Shown here: positions 1-6,504 of the stretch, in pieces
Position numbering within the stretch: position 1 is the first letter of the stretch
How the letters are laid out: each line of letters starts with the position of its first letter
Source: Rubrobacter sp.
GTDB lineage: Bacteria; Actinomycetota; Rubrobacteria; Rubrobacterales; Rubrobacteraceae
Length of the DNA: 6,504 nt
Direction: 5' to 3'
Assembly (NCBI GenBank): GCA_019247245.1
Contig: JAFAPF010000165.1
Span: 1-6,504 of the forward strand
Position numbers and translations under genes: made by a program
The notes under the pieces: generated by a model
Told to the model about the DNA's origin: nothing
Databases searched by the model: none
Seen by the model: the letters and a program-made list of their open reading frames with translations, nothing else

Positions 1-1749
<1,749 letters not shown>

Positions 1750-1758
1750 GCGCCATGG

Positions 1759-2109
1759 TTACTGTAGCAGTCTCTTGAGCTGATCTTCAAGGTAGTCAGC
1801 GGTAACCGCTCCTTCGGGGGTGTAGGCTACGGCCTCTTTGCAGAGGTGATAGAGGGCGAGGGTCCGGGTCGGAGAGAGGCGACGGCTCCCAGCCTGTTCC
1901 AGGACAAGCCGCATTAGCTCCAACGCCACCTCCGCATCCGTCTTGCGTTGCTCCAGAGCTCCTCCCGGGTTACCTACCATGTACCAGCACGGACAGTATA
2001 CAGAGATCGCGGGCGAGGCCACGGGAACGAGTTTAGGGTTATGGTAAACTCGGTGCGCTTTGAGTCCCCGCTCCAGATCCTTACATAGTACGCGAGTTTC
2101 AGGGGTCAT
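1759..2109 (-). CDS. hypothetical protein, 116 aa, unrecognised
   Basis: I do not recognise this protein. It would start with ATG at 2109 and end with TAA at 1761-1759. It looks soluble, with no signal peptide or membrane segment. The first half carries a CPC pair (Cys39, Cys41) next to WYMVG and NPGG; further cysteines are at 9 and 90. The second half is Leu/Glu/Ala-rich and probably helical, ending EDQLKRLLQ. For being real: the ORF fills the otherwise empty 362-base gap almost exactly, its residue composition is protein-like, and about 63% of its codons end in G or C (73 of 116, counted by hand), similar to the first codons of the neighbouring DUF2225 gene. Against: no Shine-Dalgarno sequence precedes the ATG, the start is 2 bases from the divergent DUF2225 start so any promoter must lie inside that gene, and I know no homologue. 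A weak -35/-10 pair on this strand (CTGACC, 16 bases, CATACT; 2182-2155) could serve it. Confidence 0.5.
   Translation of the reverse strand: MTPETRVLCKDLERGLKAHRVYHNPKLVPVASPAISVYCPCWYMVGNPGGALEQRKTDAEVALELMRLVLEQAGSRRLSPTRTLALYHLCKEAVAYTPEGAVTADYLEDQLKRLLQ
2060..2089 (+). promoter_or_regulatory. possible sigma-70-type promoter for the DUF2225 gene
   Basis: TTGAGT (2060-2065) and CATAGT (2084-2089) each match 4 of 6 consensus bases and are separated by 18 bases. The predicted start of transcription, near 2096, would leave a short leader containing the AGGGG ribosome-binding sequence at 2101-2105, 6 bases before the ATG at 2112. The site lies inside the opposing 1759-2109 ORF. This is a match by eye to a degenerate consensus; a chance match is quite possible. 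Confidence 0.3.
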
Positions 2110-2111
2110 CC

Positions 2112-2777
2112 ATGGGTGAGGTTAAGCGCGTCTTTACGCGTTGTCCGATGTGCGAGTATGTCTTCAAGGCGCCACGGGTCAGCACCTACGTAACGGTGGG
2201 CCGTGAACCGGACCTATGTCCCAAATTCCCCGGCCGGCAGTTGGACGGGTCACGGGTACTCCAATACAGCGTGACAATGTGTCCGTCGTGCTCCTTTGCC
2301 GCCCGCGAAGACTTCGGTGACCTCGACCTCTCCCCCATCGAACGCTACGTCCTTGAGGAACGGCTCAAGGAGGACGGCCTCTTGCGCGTCTTCCGCACAA
2401 GCCCGCCCCCCTGGCTTGCCTTCCACGCCGCCGAGGTCTGCGGCCAGGAACGAGCGCTGGCCGCCCGCGAGCTAGGCGACCTGTGTCTGCGCGCCTCTTG
2501 GGTATGCCGTAAGGAGCGCGAATACCCTTTCGAGAGCACCTTTCAGCTGCGCGCTATACGCTACTTCATGCGGGCTCTCAAAGACGGGCTGGTAGGTCGC
2601 GAGCTCTCCGTCACCACCTATCTCGTCGGGGAGCTAAACCGCCGCCTTGGCAACCACCGGGAAGCCCTCAACTGGTACGTCAACGCGGCCCGCACCTCAG
2701 AAGGCGACCCCAGTCTTACCTGGCTTGAACGTCTCATTACCCAGCAAAGCAAGCTGGCGCGCGAGCAGGCTGCGTAA
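2112..2777 (+). CDS. DUF2225 family protein (zinc ribbon plus TPR-like C-terminus)
   Basis: A 221-residue protein of the uncharacterised DUF2225 type; its biochemical role is not known. The N-terminus has two CxxC knuckles, Cys11/Cys14 (RCPMC) and Cys57/Cys60 (MCPSC), with an extra Cys36, as expected for a structural zinc ribbon. The C-terminal part is helical, with a TPR-like unit around residues 168-195 containing GELNRRLG followed by EALNWY, the hallmark I associate with this family. There is no signal peptide or membrane segment, so it is probably cytoplasmic. The start is well defined: an in-frame stop at 2061 has no other start codon after it before 2112, and AGGGG lies 6 bases upstream. 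The start is only 2 bases from that of the divergent small ORF. The gene converges with tkt, with 32 bases between their stop codons. Length fits the family. Family assignment is from recalled motifs, not a search. Confidence 0.88.
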   Translation: MGEVKRVFTRCPMCEYVFKAPRVSTYVTVGREPDLCPKFPGRQLDGSRVLQYSVTMCPSCSFAAREDFGDLDLSPIERYVLEERLKEDGLLRVFRTSPPPWLAFHAAEVCGQERALAARELGDLCLRASWVCRKEREYPFESTFQLRAIRYFMRALKDGLVGRELSVTTYLVGELNRRLGNHREALNWYVNAARTSEGDPSLTWLERLITQQSKLAREQAA

Positions 2778-2778
2778 C

Positions 2779-2800
2779 AAAAGTAACCAGCTGTCAGCTG
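2779..2800 (-). terminator. possible weak terminator after tkt, in the convergent gap
   Basis: Read on the minus strand just past the tkt stop, CAGCTGACAGCTG (2800-2788) can form a five-base-pair stem with a three-base loop and is soon followed by GGTTACTTTT. The stem is short and the T run is brief and displaced, so it is a marginal intrinsic terminator. On the plus strand the same repeat lacks a following T run. It is the only hairpin in the 32-base gap between the two convergent genes. Confidence 0.25.
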
Positions 2801-2809
2801 ATAGCCAAC

Positions 2810-4897
2810 CTAAGAGGTTCCCTCATACGGCGGCGTAGGCTTGAAGGCTGGGGTGCCGGGGGTTTCCTCTACCCGCTCGGATCGTCCGAGGAGCCCCAAA
2901 GCCGTGTTCGCTACGTTCTCAGGAGTGACGCCAAGCTTCTCGAGTACGGTCTCACCGGGAGCGGACGCACCGAAGCGATTGACGCCCACGCTGGCACCCC
3001 GCGTGCCGACATAGCGTTCCCAACCCATCGTCACGCCCGCCTCGACGGAGACACGGACCTCTATCTCGGGAGGCAGAATGGAGCTTTTGTACTCCTCGTC
3101 CTGGGCCTCGAAGATTTCCCACGATGGCATGCTCACCACCTTTACGGCAACGTCGTCCCCGGCGAGCTGCTCGCGGGCTTTTAAAGCTACAGCGACCTCG
3201 GAGCCGGTGGCGATGAGGATGACTTCCGGTGCGACGCTGTGCGGGGCTTCGGCCAGAACATAGGCCCCGCGCAGGGCGCCATCGGCGGCCGCCAACTGAG
3301 TCCTATCCAAGACGGGCACGTTCTGACGGGTGAGGAATAAAGCGACCGGGCCTGTGGCTTCGAGGGTGGTGCGCCAGGCCATCGTGGTCTCGCTGGCGTC
3401 GGCGGGCCGGATCACGGTGAGGTCTGGGATCGCCCTCAAGGCCATATAATGCTCTACAGGCTGATGGGTGGGGCCGTCCTCGCCGAGGCCCACTGAGTCG
3501 TGAGTAAAGACCCAGGCCACGGGCAGGTTCATAATGGCCGAGAGCCTTATGGCCGGGCGCATGTAGTCGGAGAAGACGAGGAAGGTCGAGCCATAAGGCC
3601 TGACCATGCCGCCGTGCAAGGCTATTCCATTCACGGTGCCTCCCATCCCGTGCTCGCGGACGCCCCAGGCTACGTTGCGCCCGGGGTGGGTCGCGCTGAA
3701 AAGTCCGCCGCCCTTGAACTGGGTGTTGGTGGAGTTGAGAAGGTCCGCCGCTCCGCCGATCATCGTCGGCACGTACTCCTTGAAGGCATCCATCACTTGT
3801 GAGCTCGCCTTACGCGTGGCGAGCTTCGGGATTTTTGCGTGGTCGAACATAGGGAGTGCTCGCTCGTAACCGGGCTCGGGTTCGCCGCTCCAGGCCCGGA
3901 TCCACTCCGCGGCGAGCCTCGGGAACTCCTCGCGCCAGGCGGCGAAACGCTCGTTCCACCCCTCCTCGAGCTCGCGGCCGCGAGCTCGCATGTCCATGTG
4001 CTGATATACCTCGTCGGGGACGGCGAAGCGGACATCGGGGTCAAAGCCCATCGCTTCCTTCGCAGCCCGGACCTCGCTTTCGCCTAAAGCACTGCCGTGA
4101 GCTGCGGCGGTATCCACGGCGTCCGGCGCAGGGTAGGCGATATGGGATCGTACGATCACAAGCGACGGACGCTCCTCTTCGTCGCGGGCGTTATTGGTCG
4201 CCTCCTCGAGCGCGTCAAGGTCTTTGATGTCTTCTACGCGCTGGACATGCCAGCCATAGGCCTCGAAGCGCTTAGCCTTGTCCTCCCTATCGAAAGAGAT
4301 AGCCGTGGGGCCGTCTATGGTGATGTGGTTGTCGTCGTAGAAGTAGATGAGCTTGCCGAGGCCGTTCTGTCCAGCTATGGAGGCCGCCTCCGAAGCCACG
4401 CCCTCCATGAGGTCGCCGTCCGAGCAGATGCAGTATACGTGGTGGTCAACGATCTCATGCCCTATGCGGTTGTACCTCCCGGCGAGGAAGCGCTCGGCCA
4501 TCGCCATTCCTACACCGTTGGCGAAGCCCTGTCCCAGCGGTCCGGTCGTCGTCTCCACCCCAGGGGTATGGTAGTGCTCGGGGTGACCCGGCGTGCGCGA
4601 CCCCCACTGGCGAAAGTTTTTTATATCTTCCATGGTGAGCTCGTAGCCGGTGAGGTGGAGCACGGAGTAGAGTAGCATCGACGCATGGCCCGCCGAGAGG
4701 ACGAAGCGGTCCCGCTCGGGCCAGTGGGGATTCTCGGGGTTGTGGCGGAGGAATTTGGTGTAGATGGTGTAGGCAAGCGGGGCGAGCGCCATCGGGGTAC
4801 CGGGGTGCCCCGAGTTGGCTCTTTGCACGGCGTCCATGGCGAGGGTCCGGATGGTGTCTATAGAAAGCTGTGTAACATCTTTGGTTTGGAGGTCCAA
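2810..4897 (-). CDS. tkt: transketolase
   Basis: Thiamine-diphosphate enzyme that moves two-carbon ketol units between sugar phosphates in the non-oxidative pentose phosphate pathway; cytosolic. With the chosen start it has 695 residues (E. coli enzyme 663). Visible: SGHPGTPM with His31; SAGHASML with His71; PGHPE with His105; GPLGQG at 119-124; the ThDP/metal motif SDGD at 159-162 with the closing Asn190; the catalytic glutamate in VREHGMG (Glu415); and [16 protein letters not shown] with His466 and His478. All are intact. I chose TTG at 4897 because a purine-rich AAGGGAAGGA lies just upstream; an in-frame TTG at 4921 would add 8 residues but has only a poor ribosome site. The C-terminus carries a short Pro/Thr-rich tail. 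The 164-base gap from gcvH shows no convincing promoter or strong terminator, so read-through from gcvTH is possible. Two inverted repeats lie within the gene. Confidence 0.97.
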   Translation of the reverse strand: MDLQTKDVTQLSIDTIRTLAMDAVQRANSGHPGTPMALAPLAYTIYTKFLRHNPENPHWPERDRFVLSAGHASMLLYSVLHLTGYELTMEDIKNFRQWGSRTPGHPEHYHTPGVETTTGPLGQGFANGVGMAMAERFLAGRYNRIGHEIVDHHVYCICSDGDLMEGVASEAASIAGQNGLGKLIYFYDDNHITIDGPTAISFDREDKAKRFEAYGWHVQRVEDIKDLDALEEATNNARDEEERPSLVIVRSHIAYPAPDAVDTAAAHGSALGESEVRAAKEAMGFDPDVRFAVPDEVYQHMDMRARGRELEEGWNERFAAWREEFPRLAAEWIRAWSGEPEPGYERALPMFDHAKIPKLATRKASSQVMDAFKEYVPTMIGGAADLLNSTNTQFKGGGLFSATHPGRNVAWGVREHGMGGTVNGIALHGGMVRPYGSTFLVFSDYMRPAIRLSAIMNLPVAWVFTHDSVGLGEDGPTHQPVEHYMALRAIPDLTVIRPADASETTMAWRTTLEATGPVALFLTRQNVPVLDRTQLAAADGALRGAYVLAEAPHSVAPEVILIATGSEVAVALKAREQLAGDDVAVKVVSMPSWEIFEAQDEEYKSSILPPEIEVRVSVEAGVTMGWERYVGTRGASVGVNRFGASAPGETVLEKLGVTPENVANTALGLLGRSERVEETPGTPAFKPTPPYEGTS
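3802..3825. repeat. inverted repeat in tkt, 8-base arms
   Basis: AGCTCGCC (3802-3809) and GGCGAGCT (3818-3825) are perfect reverse complements around the 8-base loop TTACGCGT. It lies wholly within tkt and shares the GAGCTCGC word with the palindrome at 3967-3988. No T run follows on either strand. It may be no more than codon choice in GC-rich DNA. Confidence 0.6.
3967..3988. repeat. 22-base perfect palindrome in tkt
   Basis: Eleven bases, CGAGCTCGCGG, are followed immediately by their exact reverse complement; the flanking bases (T3966, C3989) do not extend it. It contains a central GCGGCCGC and two GAGCTC words. On the coding strand it spans the residues RARGREL of transketolase, in the linker between the pyrophosphate-binding and pyrimidine-binding domains, a region I expect to be variable. 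It is present as sequence; any function is unproven. Confidence 0.9.
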
Positions 4898-4900
4898 GAT

Positions 4901-4910
4901 TCCTTCCCTT
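4901..4910 (-). promoter_or_regulatory. ribosome-binding site that decides the tkt start
   Basis: On the minus strand AAGGGAAGGA runs from 4910 to 4901 and is followed by ATC and the TTG start at 4897. The AAGGGA part is 7 bases from the TTG, a good distance. The alternative TTG at 4921 is preceded only by GTGAAGC, a weak match. This favours translation from 4897. Confidence 0.6.
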
Positions 4911-5061
4911 CGTTTTCTCAAGCTTCACAGCCGCGAGGGGGCCTTGCGAGACTACTTTACTACCTGGGGGACTCAGCGACTGCGTCCGCGTCGCGTAGAG
5001 TGAAAACCGCTACAACACGGTGGGCTTGAGAGCAGTAAGAAATACCAAGTCTCGCCGGAAC

Positions 5062-5442
5062 CTAGATCTCTTCTTCTTCGAGGAGCTTCTCGTAATCGTC
5101 AGCGGAGAGGAGCTCACCTTCACCCGAGACGCGGAGCTTGATCATCCACCCGCCCCCATAGGGGTCCTCGTTTACGCGCTCTGGGCTGTCGTTTAGCGTC
5201 GCGTTGACCCCGACGACCTCGCCGCCCACCGGCGTATAGAGATCGGAGACGGCCTTTACCGACTCGATGGTGCCGAAGGAATCCCCGGCACCGAACGAGG
5301 CTCCCTCCTCGGGCAGCTCGATAAAGACTACGTCGCCGAGCTCATCTTGCGCGTGATCGGTAATGCCGACGGTCGCCAGGTCTTCCTCGCGCCTTACCCA
5401 TTCGTGGGTCCTGGTGTATTCAAGCTCTCCCGGTACGTTCAT
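5062..5442 (-). CDS. gcvH: glycine cleavage system H protein (lipoyl carrier)
   Basis: Small lipoylated shuttle of the glycine cleavage system: its lipoamide arm takes the aminomethyl group from the P protein, presents it to the T protein and is reoxidised by dihydrolipoamide dehydrogenase. It is 126 residues, the usual size (E. coli 129). The N-terminus YTRTHEWVR is typical, and the lipoylation motif GTIESVKAVSDLY places the modified lysine at residue 63. GGGWMIKLR and a Leu/Glu-rich acidic tail (KLLEEEEI) close the protein. The ATG at 5442 is preceded by an excellent GGAGGAGG. The gene starts 14 bases after the gcvT stop, so the two are very likely one operon. Downstream on the same strand comes tkt, not gcvP. 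No strong terminator follows: only a four-base-pair ACCG/CGGT hairpin with TTTTC on the minus strand (5021-5003). Confidence 0.97.
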   Translation of the reverse strand: MNVPGELEYTRTHEWVRREEDLATVGITDHAQDELGDVVFIELPEEGASFGAGDSFGTIESVKAVSDLYTPVGGEVVGVNATLNDSPERVNEDPYGGGWMIKLRVSGEGELLSADDYEKLLEEEEI

Positions 5443-5446
5443 GAAG

Positions 5447-5454
5447 CCTCCTCC
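5447..5454 (-). promoter_or_regulatory. strong Shine-Dalgarno of gcvH
   Basis: GGAGGAGG on the minus strand (5454-5447) fills most of the 14-base gap between the gcvT stop and the gcvH ATG. Its first GGAGG is 7 bases from the ATG. It implies efficient, independent initiation on gcvH within the gcvTH transcript. Confidence 0.85.
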
Positions 5455-5456
5455 GG

Positions 5457-6504
5457 CTATCTTTTCTCACGCTCGTAGAACGGCAGCGGTACAGTGCGGG
5501 CCGACACGGACCGCTCGCGGATCACCACCTCGAACTCATCTTCCACGTCGGGCCTCACAAGCGCAAGCCCTATGGCCTCGTTCAAGGTCGGAGACATGGT
5601 CCCACTGGTTACCAAGCCAACGGTTTCACCCGCCATGGCTACCGGGTAGCCATGGCGGGCAATGCCACGCCCCTCGACCTTGAACCCGACGAGCCTCTTC
5701 CTGAGGCCCTCCTCCTTCTCCCTGCTCAGGGCTTCCTGTCCGACGAACCCACCTTCCTTATCCAAGTGCACCACGAACCCGATGCCGGCTTCAAGGGGTG
5801 TCGTCTCCGGGTCGAGCTCATGGCCGTAGAGACACATCCCGGCCTCAAGCCTCAGGGTGTCGCGCGCCCCGAGACCAACAGGGGCAGCCCCGGCCTCTAT
5901 CAGGCGCCGCCAGAGGGACGGAGCCTCCTCGGGCCGGGCGAAGATCTCGAACCCGTCTTCGCCCGTGTAGCCGGTGCGCGAGAGGGCGACGGAGCTAACC
6001 CCCACCTCATCCTCGACGAAGCGGTAGTACTTGACCACCGATAGGTCTGTGTTTGTGAAATGCTGCAAAAGTTCGACGGCCCGCGGTCCCTGGAGCGCCA
6101 GCAGCGCCCAGTCGTCCGACTCGTCGGTGATGTCCACGTCAAGGTCTTGCGTGTTCGCGAGGAAGTGTTCGAAGTCCTTCTCACGATTGGAGGCGTTGAC
6201 GACGATGAGGAAGTCTGCTGCGCGGCGGTAGACTAGCACGTCGTCCACCGTCCCACCGTCCTCGTAGCAGACCGCCGCGTACCCTGCTTGCCCGATCGAA
6301 AGGTGCGAAACATCTCTCGTCACTAGGCGCTGCACCGCCTCTTCGGCCTGCGGGCCGCGGAACACGACCTCGCCCATGTGCGAGACGTCGAAGAGCCCAA
6401 CGTCGCTCCTAACCGTCTCATGCTCGGCCTTTATGCCCGCGTACTGTATGGGCATCTCCCAGCCGGCGAAGTCAGCCAGGCGCGCGTCTAGAGCCTTGTG
6501 CTGC
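5457..6504 (-). CDS. gcvT: glycine cleavage system T protein (aminomethyltransferase), 5' end beyond the window
   Basis: Transfers the methylene group from H-protein-bound aminomethyl-lipoamide to tetrahydrofolate, releasing ammonia. The frame runs off the window end; 348 residues are visible, beginning QHKALDARLADFAGWEMP, which matches the family N-terminus after a TPLYEQH-type opening, so only about ten residues are missing. The internal ATG at 6455 is within this conserved stretch and is not the start. Landmarks: DVSHMGE; GGTVDDVLVY with the conserved aspartates assigned to folate chemistry; VVNASNREKD; SRTGYTGEDGFEI; GLGARDTLRLEAGMCLYGHEL; and VTSGTMSPTLNEAIG in the C-terminal domain. All look intact, and the size agrees with E. 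coli GcvT (364). It stops with TAG 14 bases before gcvH. A glycine riboswitch or promoter, if any, would lie outside this window. A 31-base perfect inverted repeat lies in the codons for ARHGYPVAMAG. Confidence 0.97.
   Translation of the reverse strand, partial: QHKALDARLADFAGWEMPIQYAGIKAEHETVRSDVGLFDVSHMGEVVFRGPQAEEAVQRLVTRDVSHLSIGQAGYAAVCYEDGGTVDDVLVYRRAADFLIVVNASNREKDFEHFLANTQDLDVDITDESDDWALLALQGPRAVELLQHFTNTDLSVVKYYRFVEDEVGVSSVALSRTGYTGEDGFEIFARPEEAPSLWRRLIEAGAAPVGLGARDTLRLEAGMCLYGHELDPETTPLEAGIGFVVHLDKEGGFVGQEALSREKEEGLRKRLVGFKVEGRGIARHGYPVAMAGETVGLVTSGTMSPTLNEAIGLALVRPDVEDEFEVVIRERSVSARTVPLPFYEREKR
5629..5659. repeat. 31-base perfect inverted repeat in gcvT
   Basis: CCCGCCATGGCTACC (5629-5643) and GGTAGCCATGGCGGG (5645-5659) are perfect reverse complements about the single central base G5644. 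The flanking bases (A5628, C5660) end the symmetry. As RNA, this would be a 14-base-pair GC-rich stem with a three-base loop. It lies inside the gcvT frame and encodes normal-looking family residues (HGYPV), so it is not an insertion. No T run follows on either strand, so it does not resemble an intrinsic terminator. Confidence 0.95.

Noticed and set aside
1757..1807. GGTTAC...GTAACC inverted repeat after ligA as a possible terminator
   Set aside because: Six-base arms with a 39-base loop and no T run; it falls within the last codons of the small minus-strand ORF.
3544..3599. Ten-base inverted repeat GCCTTATGGC/GCCATAAGGC in tkt
   Set aside because: The arms are 36 bases apart, within conserved transketolase codons, with nothing else to suggest function.
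4097..4675. A 192-residue open frame on the plus strand inside tkt
   Set aside because: It is antisense to the most conserved part of transketolase and reads as a shadow of that gene.
4455..4928. A 157-residue minus-strand frame starting just upstream of tkt
   Set aside because: It overlaps the tkt N-terminal codons in another frame; the residues are Arg/Pro-rich as in a shifted reading, whereas the tkt frame carries all catalytic motifs.
5003..5021. ACCG/CGGT hairpin followed by TTTTC as the gcvH terminator
   Set aside because: A four-base-pair stem with an eight-base loop is too weak to annotate; it is only mentioned in the gcvH entry.
4898..5061. Promoter or riboswitch in the gcvH-tkt spacer
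   Set aside because: The best -10-like word (TAAAGT on the minus strand) has no acceptable -35 partner, and I see no paired stems of a known riboswitch class.

Overview
The window is chromosomal housekeeping DNA from a GC-rich bacterium (roughly 60% G+C by eye, strongly GC-biased third codon positions in most genes). The protein sequences look most like a Gram-positive or actinobacterial lineage, possibly deep-branching (Rubrobacter-like). That placement is an impression from the protein style and from the presence of a DUF2225 gene, not a measured assignment. I see no mobile element, CRISPR array, tRNA, rRNA or toxin-antitoxin module.

Layout. Bases 1-1749 (+) hold the last ~580 codons of ligA, the NAD-dependent DNA ligase; its N-terminus lies before the window. 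Bases 1759-2109 (-) hold an unrecognised 116-residue ORF that fills nearly the whole gap between ligA and the next gene. Bases 2112-2777 (+) hold a zinc-ribbon/TPR protein of the DUF2225 type, starting 2 bases from the start of the divergent ORF. Bases 2810-4897 (-) hold a full transketolase (tkt), convergent with the DUF2225 gene. After a 164-base spacer, bases 5062-5442 (-) hold gcvH and bases 5457-6504 (-) hold nearly all of gcvT, lacking only about its first ten codons. No stretch over 300 bases is free of a candidate gene.

How the genes relate. gcvT and gcvH are 14 bases apart and are almost certainly co-transcribed. They encode two of the glycine cleavage proteins, which turn glycine into methylene-tetrahydrofolate, CO2 and ammonia. 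tkt follows on the same strand and could be read through from gcvTH or have its own promoter. Transketolase supplies pentose phosphates, so the three genes share a loose link to nucleotide and one-carbon supply. gcvP is not downstream of gcvH in this window. ligA and the DUF2225 gene run the other way, with no clear functional tie.

Beyond the genes, the most striking signal is a 31-base perfect inverted repeat inside the gcvT reading frame (5629-5659), followed by a 22-base perfect palindrome inside tkt (3967-3988). Both sit in well-conserved coding sequence. I found no convincing undescribed multi-gene system; the only real unknown gene is the small ORF at 1759-2109.
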